Of a DNA stretch of 64,000 bases, positions 43,801 through 52,402 are shown piece by piece; position 1 is the first letter of the stretch; each line of letters opens with the position of its first letter. Under the pieces are notes generated by a model. The model did not search any database. It was not told the DNA's origin and saw only the letters and a list, made by a program, of their open reading frames with translations. Made by a program: the position numbers and the translations under genes. The DNA comes from Agapetus fuscipes (Eukaryota > Arthropoda > Insecta > Trichoptera > Glossosomatidae): positions 14,270,820-14,334,819 of the forward strand of contig OX637352.1 in the NCBI GenBank assembly GCA_951799405.1, written 5' to 3'.

Positions 43801-45025
43801 GCTACATCCACAGTCTGATGGAATGGTGGAAAGGATGAACCGTACCGTGGGGAGGTACTTAGCCAAAGTAGTGTCCAGCCATCAGCGGGACTGGGACCGA
43901 CATCTGCCTTTGTTCTTATTGGCTTACCGGTCGGCTGTTCAGGAAACGACGAAGAAGACTCCCAGCAGCATACTGTTTGGGCGAGAAATGCGACTTCCTT
44001 GTGATCTCAAATTTGGCTGCAAACCAGGTGAAGACCTAGCCGGAGAAGACTATGTGACAGACCTTCGCAGGAGGCTGGATGACATCCATGATCAGGTCCG
44101 CATGAACATCGGGGAAGCCAGCGATCAAATGAAGGAGCGCTATGACACCAGAGCTGACAGCATGGGGTACAAAGCTGGTGACTGGGTGTGGCTTTTTGAC
44201 CCCAAGAGGCGCCAAGGATACTGTCCGAAACTTCAGCGTTCCTGGGACGGGCCGTACGAGATCTTGGAGCGCATCAACGATGTGGTCTACCGCATAAAAA
44301 AGAGACCAAACGGAAAACCAAGGGTCGTGCACTACAATCGCCTCTCACCATACCTAGGCAATAATGATGACCAACCAGCCCAAAAAGTACGACAGTGCGT
44401 CGCATCCGAAAGATCACCAGCCTTTGAGACGTTTTGGGAGAACGCGAAGGCAGGGCAGAAGTTTCGCCATGGAGTGACCACAGAAGTCCCCAAGGACTTA
44501 TTTGAGGTCACTAGGGACCACACACTGGCATGCAGTGTACCGGAAGATCTAGATATGTCTAGAGGAATTGCACGGGTCTTCCGATACAAATTCGGAGAAC
44601 CGCAACCCTCGAGCAGCCCGCAAGGAAGAGCTCTGAGACTACCGAAGGGGCGTCAACAAGCATACTGCCTGGTTGTCCCGGATTCCAGCAACCTGGAAGA
44701 GGACTACAAGGCATTGTGGGACGGCCTTGTTGAGCTGCGTGACTACATGTTGGAGGATCAGCAGGCGCGTCTGGCAATACCGAAGATGGGTGGCGGCCGC
44801 GCTAATCGAGACTGGCGGATAATCCGGAGTATGATTGAAGCAGTGTTCTCGGGAGTCGGCATCAGCGTCATGGTGTGCTGCGAGCAAGCGCAGCCGAGAG
44901 CCAGTGGGGAGAAATCCGTGGACTGCCACTTCTTCCTGACCACAGGGTGTCGACGTGGATCAGCATGCCCCTACCTACACAGAGTCAAGACTGTTCCGGG
45001 ACGAAACAGTCTAGGTGGGGGGTAG
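40763..45025 (+). CDS. pol: Pol of Gypsy element 1: protease, RT, RNase H, integrase, macrodomain, CCCH finger
   Basis: Frame -1 to gag; probably expressed by -1 frameshifting, so codons from 40763 to the slip site are not its own start. In order (numbered from 40763): protease LLVDTGATRT (about 63); RT with YLDD (478-481, nt 42194-42205); RNase H FILDTDASN to NADALSRR (about 622-745); integrase with an HHCC finger, D927, D987, E1023 (DD35E); GPY/F module WDGPYEI (about 1165). Beyond RVVHYNRLSPYLG (about 1190) is a tail of about 230 residues. Residues 1240-1372 match a TARG1/OARD1-type macrodomain (DLFEVTRDHTLACSVPEDLD, GIARVFRYKFGEPQ, YCLVVPDSSNLEEDYKALW, LAIPKMGGG, MIEAVF). Residues 1388-1409 form a CCCH finger (C-x7-C-x5-C-x3-H). 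Stop TAG touches the 3' LTR. No frame breaks. The macrodomain call is from motif alignment by eye. Confidence 0.92.
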   Translation: MSQASETQKTGCGKLERVNGKGQPLTHAGEALKSAATVATVRGKASSIFINGIIDGVTRELLVDTGATRTILRRDIVARGKQIAPTKWSLHTATGESAQVYGETIATFQIGSTTFDHRTLVANIEEDVILGMDILDRFGCSLNLKKGSIKIGNEEVILQRRKELAARVILAKNTEVKGRSEMIVSARLDSSSTNDQICMIEPENMDNVNKGVMVARTVIRAKETIPVKIMNVNSYPVKMNEGFVLGRCERITSIVQQMTNMSCEGNKLSTQLEALVHDASQGLTEENKRRVRSLICRYQNIFEDSNGRLGRTKVVRHSIDTGEARPIKQAPRRLPFAKREEADKIIKDMSKDGIIEPSSSPWTSPVVLVKKKDGTTRFCVDYRLLNDVTKKDSYPLPRIDDTLDTLAGCTIFSTLDLKSGYWQVELDAKDKEKTAFSTGSGLWQFTVMPFGLCNAPATFERLMENVLRGLSWETCLVYLDDIIILGKDFNHQLRNLEQVFGRLQDAGLKLNPKKCNLFKKQVNYLGHIVSQRGVEVDPAKIKAVRDWPVLKDKHETRSFLGLCTYYRRFVPRFADIAKPLTKLTEENTRFHWSDSCAQAFEELKGRLTSAPILSYPRKDGKFILDTDASNVGIGGVLSQIQDGHETVLGYFSKVLSKPERNYCVTRRELLAVIKSVEHFRKYLYGRKFTLRTDHAALVWLLKFKNPEGQVARWIERLQEYDYDSEHRPGTLHRNADALSRRPCASDCKHCSKMEDKVAIVQRTTTEDEDWQDEKLAQDQLNDPDLKYVMEWAREGERPTWEKLAPLSPTVKAYWAQWGSIVIEGGFLKRKIEKEDGTLRRKQTLVPRSRVPEILGLLHGRTSGGHLGVKKTLEKVKERFYWINCSEDVKDWCRKCVTCATANGPQRKRRAPMRQYNVGSPFERIAIDIAGPFPTTEKGNKYIMVVMDYFSKWVEAYSIPNQEAVTVTEVLVTEFISRFGVPLELHSDQGRNFEAAIFQQMCERLGIYKTRTTALHPQSDGMVERMNRTVGRYLAKVVSSHQRDWDRHLPLFLLAYRSAVQETTKKTPSSILFGREMRLPCDLKFGCKPGEDLAGEDYVTDLRRRLDDIHDQVRMNIGEASDQMKERYDTRADSMGYKAGDWVWLFDPKRRQGYCPKLQRSWDGPYEILERINDVVYRIKKRPNGKPRVVHYNRLSPYLGNNDDQPAQKVRQCVASERSPAFETFWENAKAGQKFRHGVTTEVPKDLFEVTRDHTLACSVPEDLDMSRGIARVFRYKFGEPQPSSSPQGRALRLPKGRQQAYCLVVPDSSNLEEDYKALWDGLVELRDYMLEDQQARLAIPKMGGGRANRDWRIIRSMIEAVFSGVGISVMVCCEQAQPRASGEKSVDCHFFLTTGCRRGSACPYLHRVKTVPGRNSLGGG
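45010..45025 (+). promoter_or_regulatory. Polypurine tract of Gypsy element 1
   Basis: ctaggtggggggtag immediately precedes the 3' LTR and includes the pol stop codon. Purine-rich and in the right place for plus-strand priming. Confidence 0.75.
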
Positions 45026-45501
45026 TGTTATGTAAATATAAATATTGAAATAAGTATGGGTAGTTATAGTTATAAGAATCCTCAAAAGTATTGGTAGGTA
45101 AGATCGATAATTATGTATAAGTGTAGAATTCTCTAGGCTAAGTAGGTATTTGTTATAATTATAGGAATTCTGTATTACATTTGTAGGTAGGATTTTGGTT
45201 GTATCTCTAGGTAGTACATGAAGCGTCGAGAAGTAATAATTACTCTGGAACCGTCTGGCGACTTTAGTTCTGGATCATACTGCTCTGAAGAGTATAAAGG
45301 TGCGAATGGCCTGCAGAGCGGGCCAGTATCATAGCGACCAACAAACACATCGAAGCCATCTGATCAGTGGACCGAAACCAAGTAGAATAATCGAGAAAGT
45401 AGTGTGAAAATAAATTTTGTAACTGTGTAAAATAAATAACTATTGAAGAAGACCTGTGTATTTTTAATTTGGAAAGACAATTGAACCCTAATTACGTAAC
45501 A
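45026..45501 (+). repeat. 3' LTR of Gypsy element 1
   Basis: 476 bp, no visible difference from 38355-38830. Ends gtaaca, followed by ttattataaac. Confidence 0.95.
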
Positions 45502-45745
45502 TTATTATAAACATCAAATAGTCATGTGTTGTTTTTATTTAAAATGTGTATATTATTTTATAGACCATAAAATACATTTCGAATTTACAAAGGCGAGTTT
45601 CGAAGTTGTTTGCTAAACAGGCTCCTAGCTAGGTGGCCGGGCATAAATCAGTTAATATTACCAAACCATAGCCAATTTAAAGGGCTTTATAATAACATGA
45701 TTTTAATACTCAATTAATATTTTCAAACTGCAACCTGCTAGTCCG

Positions 45746-46075
45746 GTCGATAGCTCAGTTGGTAGAGTGCTTGCATTCTACCCCGTGAGCTCGGGTTCGA
45801 ATCCCACCGAGGAGGGTGTCAGAAATGATTTCCAATTTCGGTGTGTATTTCAAACCCCATAATATAAATACCGGCGAGGTTTACTCAGCCTTTACAAGAA
45901 ATGAGTACCAGCCCCCTCAGGAGCTGGGAAATTCCCACTTCAACTGAAGTGGTTGGCGTAAGGCCGGCCCCCTTACCTGTAAAAATAAATAGGTTCAACT
46001 CGCCACATGCGACCCCTTCGGGGATAACGCGGCAAGAAGTTACATTATATGTGTAGCTTAGTTGCGTTGCGTTGC
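45746..46075 (+). repeat. tRNA-derived SINE, full length
   Basis: tRNA-like head (gatagctcagttggtagagt and gggttcgaatcccacc), then the same body as 26690 and 30155, ending in a (gttgc)n tail at about 46058-46084. The anticodon arm does not pair properly, so it is not a tRNA gene. Confidence 0.82.
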
Positions 46076-46162
46076 GTTGCGTTGCAGCCAATTCAAATTT
46101 TCCGCCATTATAGAAAGGGCTTTCTGCAGCCAACTTCGCACTTGTGTACTGTACTGGACCGT

Positions 46163-46725
46163 AATGCGAACGCTTCACGGGCGAGTAGCGCCCCGCCCGC
46201 GTGTTCCCATTCCACGACCTAAAAGGAATCTTTACTCAGACAAGCACACGGAAAAAAAATAATTCATCAAGTAGTTTCAGTTTTTCCATATTTACTCAAA
46301 AACTATTGACATTATAAAAAAACGGTTTCGATACTACACTAGACAATGTATAGTTCTATAAATAGAATGAAAAAAAATATTTCCAAAACATAGCACACAC
46401 GAGAAAGTAGCTACAGAAGTGAAAAAAACGTATTTTTTTTTAATATTTTTTTGTGGTCGCAATTTTTAAGTTATATATTTTGTTTAAACTTAATAATTAA
46501 GATAAAAAATTAATAAACATGCTTGATTTTTTTCATTACTGTCACTTTTTTGCTAAGACCATAAAGTGTAAGAAACAATAACGGCAGATTTAGGGTATGA
46601 TACTTCCGTGTGCTGTCTGAGTAAAGATTCCTTTTAGGTCGTGGAATGGGAACACGCGCCCCGCCCACTACTAAATTACTCGTTACTTGACTAAATCAGT
46701 GGCCTTGTGCGAACTAGCATTTAGG
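46163..46725. mobile_element. Foldback-family element, split by a MITE
   Basis: Outer parts (tgcgaac...gcgagtagcgccccgccc to 46198; ccgcccactactaaattact to gtgcgaacta near 46715) belong to the 34935-35240 family. They are separated by the Mutator-like MITE at 46199-46656. Confidence 0.55.
46199..46656. mobile_element. Mutator-like MITE
   Basis: Ends cgtgttcccattccacgacc ... and its inverted copy (about 50 bp, to aagcacacgg/ccgtgtgct). Flanked by cgccccgccc at 46189-46198 and 46657-46666, a 10-bp target duplication in the Mutator range. 458 bp, AT-rich, non-coding. Confidence 0.82.
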
Positions 46726-46813
46726 GACCGGGCAGGTGTGAAGATAGCCTGACGCCTGACAGCTATGGGATCATGGGATGCTGTCTCACAACAACGTTTC
46801 CCGAAATGTATGG

Positions 46814-48468
46814 GGGTATCGCCATCGAAATTTGTACCTTTTGTCTTGTGCGTGTGTCCCCTAATGATTTTCAGCTTTTTCATAAAAACTGGTGATCTCT
46901 ACTGAATTCTAAAATTATCAGAGTAAAGTAAATAAAAAGCGTATCGAAATACAAAAAAAAACTGCAAAAAGCATTAAGTGGCGATGTAATTAAAAAATAA
47001 AACAAAAACGCCTTTTTTCCATTCCCATACAAATTTTACATGTCCGCAACCCGTTTTTGACCCTTTGATGGCATGATACGATCAAAATAGTCAAACGTTT
47101 TTAAAGTTGAGTATTTTTGCATATACCTTAGTAACGTATCTTTCATTTTCTGTACTAGCCACAATAATATTTACTTATTTAAACACGAAATATTGATTGC
47201 TAAGGGTTGTCTCCATTTTTGGCTCCGAAATTTTTCTTTTAGTATGTTACCAATTCCATTGGAACTGACAAAAATCTTGCAATCTTAAGTATTTGATCAC
47301 GTATGGTAACTCTTTGATGCAGTGTGGACAACACAAAAAAACTCATTCGATACCTTAATTTTCTTCTGAGAACGTTTACATCAGACTCGGGAATTTGTCG
47401 TGAATGTTTTGAGTGGAAGTTAGCTTGGCATTATTAAGGTATGTATTCGAATATGTTGTCAGATGTATATTTTTTACTTAGATCCATTAATTTTTCTAAT
47501 GATTGTATGTTTTTTTCATTGCTGACAGTATTATTTTTCAAATGGCACAAGTTTAAGGTAATGTCGGGCGGTTTTTTATTTACAATCTTTACCGTATGTT
47601 ACCAGTATTAAGGTGTATTCACGTAGGTTTAAAAAAATACACCTACTTACCGTTAATTTATGGTTGACTAACAAATAACATTTACGTACCTAATTGAAAC
47701 ATAAAACTATCTAATCAACCTTACTACATGCTTTAAATATTTTAAATGCACCGTTTTATGTTTGTTATTCAAAATAGCAAAAAGGTTTATTCCGTGATCT
47801 GTGGGCTAAACGATTAAATGAAATTTGGACCACAGAGGTACCTAATTTTTATATCGGTGCTGGATACTGTGAAAAATGTACGCAAAAAAAAACATTGCCT
47901 ATCTATCTAAATCTATGATAATCTATAATCTAAGTTACAAAAATATATTGCATTTAAGACTTTAAGTTCGTACTTAAACATGCTGCATGTGAACCTACAA
48001 TATAAAACCCAATCTCAAATGAACATAAACCCTGCAACTCTTTCCGACCTTACCTGACACAATGGTAACATTGGTAAAGTGAACCATTTTTTACAGTATG
48101 AGTGGTCAGCTTCATACTAACCTATAAGTCAAGGAAACTTATTGAAATACAATAAACGAACGATTTTAGGTAGTTATTAAATGTGCGTAGGTATTCATAT
48201 TTTTATTAAACATTCATAGACAAACAACATTCATATTTATAGACATTCAAAATGGTGCTCTTATATTTTTTACTAAACAGTGTTTACGAACTGCTATAAA
48301 ATCTTGTATTCGTCGTCGAAAAACGAAATGAGATATCGAAATGTAAAAAAACCTAATTTTTCGAACCTGTCCGTCATTTTGAATAGACCTTAATTTAACT
48401 CACGATGTTTTCGTTTTCTTGAATCTTGCCGGTCGACAGTTATGGTACAAATTTAAACGGCGTTACCC
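46814..48468. mobile_element. Non-autonomous TIR transposon, copy 2
   Basis: Same family as 36414-38025. Left TIR gggtatcgccatcgaaattt; right TIR mutated (aaatttaaacggcgttaccc). ATGG flanks both sides (46810-46813, 48469-48472). A related sequence near 51717 has the uninterrupted site with one ATGG. It has 37 bp near 47548 (acaagtttaaggtaatgtcg...) absent from copy 1. Confidence 0.88.
47905..48140 (-). repeat. SINE-like repeat carried inside TIR transposon copy 2
   Basis: Almost identical to 37455-37700 and in the same position in its host element, so the host amplified after taking it up. Confidence 0.78.
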
Positions 48469-49132
48469 ATGGCCTTTATTTTAATGGAAATTTAATTATA
48501 TTTATTCAATCATTAAGTATTTTTCAATCAAACCGGCTGGTATGTGAAACATTCACTGAAAAAAATCAAATTAAGGTCAAATAATGGGTAAATTAACAAA
48601 ACATTACTAGATTCATACCACTCTGATGTTTTTTTGGGCTGGAAGATTGTGGGAGAACGAAAACATAATAGCCCCTTTTTTTTCTTCTTATATGATAGCT
48701 TCCCAGATAGCAGGTCAGTTTGCTGCAAGTTTGATTTGTATATAAATTTATATTGTCATGTCAAATATGACAAAATAAGTTTGTTGCAATATTGCTGCAA
48801 CGTTGTGCTCACAGCATTATATTTTTTCTTTATGTTTCCTGCCTGCATAGTGCATTTTAACCGCCATAACGTCTGTCAACTGTCAAGCCGGCTTGCGTTT
48901 CAACTCTGACAATTCTTCCCCTCGAAATCGTCAATTTTCAAGGTAATTATACATTAAATTGAAAAAAATCATTTTTAGCGTGTTCCTTAGTTCATAAACT
49001 ATTTAACAGTATATAATTTGTAGCAAGTTCTATGTTTTTTAGTACTTTTTTTTGTATACAAAATAACAATGGTTTGAACATACACAGGATTTTGAGGTCA
49101 TTTTTAACAGCCTTACTATTTTATTTTTTCAG

Positions 49133-49802
49133 ATGTCTTACTCTATTCGAGAGATTAATATGTGTTTGAATGGAAATGCATCAGATGTAGAACTTGAAGA
49201 TGAAGATGACGAAATTACAACCTGGTGGGAGCCAAGGATCGAAAACGGTGACCAGGAGATGGCTGCAGACGAGTTGAGCCAGATAATTGGGATGCCCATT
49301 GAAATAAACGTTAGTATTTTATTTTTTTATTTATCTATTAAAAAATCCTCATTTTATTCAAAATATATCTCAACAAATTAGCTATAAATCGGTATCTTTA
49401 AACTCGTATCTTTATAATTAATCACAGATTGTACTGCATTGACATTGACTGAAGTCCTCTAAAATAGGTTTTCTATGGTTCCAATTTCTATTTTATTTGT
49501 GGATGATATTATAAACGTAACTATTTATTTCTTTTCAGGCACCTAGTGATGTTGACCAGGAGGAAGAAGCAAATGCGGTGGAAGGTGATGGACAACATCA
49601 GGCCCATTCGTTTTGGACAGAAGTACGCTGGCGACACCGTGACTTGGATATCCCCGACACAACGTGTACTGCCAGTTTTTTACAATCCATTAAAATTTTA
49701 ACGTCACTGGAATATTTTCAATTAATTGTAGATGACGCAATAATTGAAAATATGGTTCAGCAGCCCAATTTATATTCATCACAATCGGACGGCGGACAGT
49801 GA
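49133..49802 (+). CDS. piggyBac-derived N-terminal protein, two exons
   Basis: Exon 1 49133-49309 (donor AAC|GTTAGT) and exon 2 49539-49802 (acceptor ttcttttcag|GCA) are both in phase 0, giving 146 residues without a stop. Exon 1 is acidic (DVELEDEDDEITTWWEPRIE). Exon 2 ends with TSLEYFQLIVDDAIIENMVQ, which matches the start of the piggyBac transposase core where transposases usually continue into the catalytic domain. Here it stops at SDGGQ, and LINE-derived DNA takes over in another frame. It lacks all catalytic Asp residues, so it cannot be a transposase. It may be a relic or a regulator. A poly(A) signal (aataaa) lies near 49995. Confidence 0.55.
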
Positions 49803-49945
49803 GAAGACCACGTTCAAGATGGCTGGATGGAGTGGTGGCGGATAGCCGTGCAGTGGGAATGTGGGACTGGAGGAGGAAGACGTTGGATAGACAGCGCTGG
49901 CAGCGGTTGCTGAGGGAGGTCGTGCCAGTGATGATGATGATGTGA
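49785..49945 (+). pseudogene. LINE 3' tail fused to the piggyBac exon
   Basis: In the frame overlapping the end of the piggyBac exon it reads GRRTVRRPRSRWLDGVVADS and DWRRKTLDRQRWQRLLREVV, ending in (atg)n and a stop. Same LINE family as 23060-23295 (minus). Confidence 0.65.
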
Positions 49946-50282
49946 CTATTTTAAAACTTTGTTACTACTATAAGCAAACTGTAAATGAAATGAAATAAAA
50001 ATATTTCATCTTTTTATTCTAATTTTGTTTTTTTAAATATTATAATAATATAAAAAAATGTATATAATTTGCAGAAGCAAACATTTTGCAAGTTTGTCAT
50101 GACAACCTTACGGGAACTTTGTTATGACAAAGTTTCTGCAAGCTTGTTGCTGGGAAACTAGAAAGTTTGATTAAAACTTGCCTCAAGTGTATATACTTGC
50201 CATGGTGAACTTGCAGCAAGCCTTCACTTTTGACACATCAAACTTGTTGCAAGTCAGATACAAGTTTAAAATGCTATCTGGG

Positions 50283-51800
50283 TTAGTATATAATAAAGCA
50301 TTAAAAGCAATAAAAAAATTGTGAATTTTTGCTAGTGATGTTATAGATTATTAGATTATATAGATTATAGATTATATATATGTGAATTTTTTTTTTTCAA
50401 ATTTTCATACGTTAACATTTTTCATATTTTGGAATGAAAGATTTTGGGAGAACAAAAACATAGACACCCCTTTTTTTCTTCTTACACGATAGTTTGGTAT
50501 GTAATGAAGCATTATAATCAATATATTTTTTTTGTGAATTTTCGTAAAGTATTTAGTGAAGCATTAACAGCATTTTTTTTTCACATCACATCAAAAATTG
50601 ACAACAATAGGGTATTTGCAATAGTGAGGAATTTGGTAAAAAGTGTATAGTTTTGTTAGATTACGATAAGCATATAAACAAGGGCCTAATTTCAAGTCCA
50701 AAATAAATTTATATAATTTTAAATGTGAAAAAGATCTTTTGAAAATTTTGACCGGTTTTGAAACGGATGTGCGATTTGTCAACGAAATTTGTGGCCCCCG
50801 TGACGTCATTTTCTTGTATCGACAACGCTGCTGGTATTGCGATGGCTATAAAAAGTAAAAATAAATGACGTCACAGCCGAAAATTCAATCCAAGGAGCGT
50901 TTTGGCGCGTAAATTCAAACTTCATTTTTTTAACATTAATAACTTTGTAAAAAAAGCAAGTAAAAATAAAATTCAAGAAGTTGTATGATAAGCAAATATA
51001 AAGGAATTTCAATCCATAATAATTTTTTGTGTGAAATTTCCCTATTTTATTGCTTATAAGGCTTCATTATATACCTAATTGGCTATCAAATACGAAGAAA
51101 AAGGAGTGTTTATGTTTTCGTTCTCCCACAATCTTCCAGCACAAAAATATTGATATCTGTAAGTATGAAAATTTGAAAGATTTTTTGTCAAATTTATACT
51201 GGGTAAGTAGCTGCCTTCAGTCCACTGCCGACAGCAACGGACCTGTCACTGCGATCGTGTTAATTGATTTCCAGTCAGTTACTGTCGACAGTAAAGTGCA
51301 AGAGCCCGCCGCACGAAACCTTACCTCATCCACTACCAGGCAGAGACTAGTAAGAGGTGATATAAAATAAATCTCCTCGACTACTGACTCCGTGTAAATA
51401 CACAGTTTTCGAGTCAGTTTTCGGCGTCAGTACAGACGACAGCTACTAACCCGGTTTAAATAGGCCATAGCCCATAATGTATTATTATATACGCTAGGCT
51501 CCTGTTCGAAAAAAAAGGGGTGTTCATGTTTTCGTTCTCCCACACTCTTTCAGCCCAAAAAAACATCAGAGTGGTATGAATATACAAATGTTTTGTAAAT
51601 TTACACATTTTTTGCCCTTAAATATTTTTATTATGTGAATGGTTCACATAACAGCTGGTTTAATTAAAAAAATACTTCAGGAATGAATAAATGTAATTAA
51701 ATTTCCATTAAAATTAAACCCATACATTTCGGGAAATGTTGTTGTGAGACAGCATCCCACGGCTGTCAGGTTGGCACCTGTGAGCCTATCTTCACACCTG
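50283..51800. repeat. Complex of inverted and direct repeats
   Basis: gattgtgggagaacgaaaac ... cctttttttcttctta occurs four times: about 48646 (plus), 50435 (plus), 51150-51085 (minus), 51560-51505 (minus). 51505-51800 is an inverted copy of 46735-46813 plus 48469-48700. No genes; the open frame at 51050-51370 has no recognised domain. Confidence 0.6.
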
Positions 51801-51814
51801 TGACCTGTGCCTGT

Positions 51815-52223
51815 TAAGGGATAGGCAATGAGAAAAAAATATCGATATATATCGAATCGATATTTTTAAACACTATCGAAATATATCGAGGAAAAAATAT
51901 CGATATTTTCAAAGAAAAAAATATCGGTCGCTGACGGGTAAGGTCTCAAAATTTCGCAATTTTTGGCCAAAAAGTCTGTCGAAGGGGGGAGGGATACTTG
52001 CGATTTGCTACGTAAAAATGTTGCCTTCCAAACACAGCCACCTATAAAGTGTTGGGAGCAGTCACATTTGAAAAAAAAAATCGTTTTTGATACGATTTTG
52101 ATACTTGAAAAAAAATATCGAGATATCGATTAATCGATATTTCTAATATCGAGAGAAATATTGATATTTTCAAAAAAAAAATATCGGTACTTTTGATATA
52201 TCGATATATTTCGCCCATCCCTA
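51815..52223. mobile_element. hAT MITE, uninterrupted copy
   Basis: Ends taagggataggc / gcccatcccta with atcgata-rich arms. Flanked by an exact 8-bp duplication gtgcctgt (51807-51814, 52224-52231). Inverted relative to 33777-34915 and lacking its internal insertion. Confidence 0.88.
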
Positions 52224-52402
52224 GTGCCTGTGACGACGCGACGCCGCGACGACGCCCTTGGTGCCGTCAGTAAAGTTACAAAATAATAAAAAAGAACGTG
52301 TTTTTAAAGAAATTGTGATCTCTTATGTCAGCTCCGTGTTGAGTCCCAGACCTATTAATTGTTGATAGTTGGATTAATGTTTAGTTAAAGTACCTAATCA
52401 AA

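Larger units (their letters stand above)
38355..45501 (+). mobile_element. Complete Ty3/Gypsy LTR retrotransposon with macrodomain-bearing Pol
   Basis: 7147 bp: 5' LTR 38355-38830, primer-binding site, leader, gag 39495-40808, pol 40763-45025 in the -1 frame, polypurine tract, 3' LTR 45026-45501. No env. Both LTRs are 476 bp and I see no difference between them, so the insertion is recent. No target duplication is obvious (left flank ...attaaga, right flank ttatta...). Both genes are open and may be functional. Confidence 0.95.
48702..50282. mobile_element. TIR element carrying a two-exon piggyBac-derived gene
   Basis: Ends cccagatagca (48702) and tgctatctggg (to 50282). TT or TTA flanks both sides. 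Subterminal zones repeat ttgcaagt/acttgcaa words. Inside is a small spliced gene (49133-49802) followed at once by a LINE 3' tail. Related sequences near 50490 and 51090 lack the insertion. Confidence 0.6.

Noticed and set aside
38355..45501. env gene of an errantivirus in Gypsy element 1
   Set aside because: Pol ends at the base before the 3' LTR, leaving no room; the extra tail is part of Pol and has no membrane segment.
45746..45815. tRNA gene
   Set aside because: A and B boxes are present but acceptor and anticodon stems do not pair, and the sequence continues into a shared SINE body.
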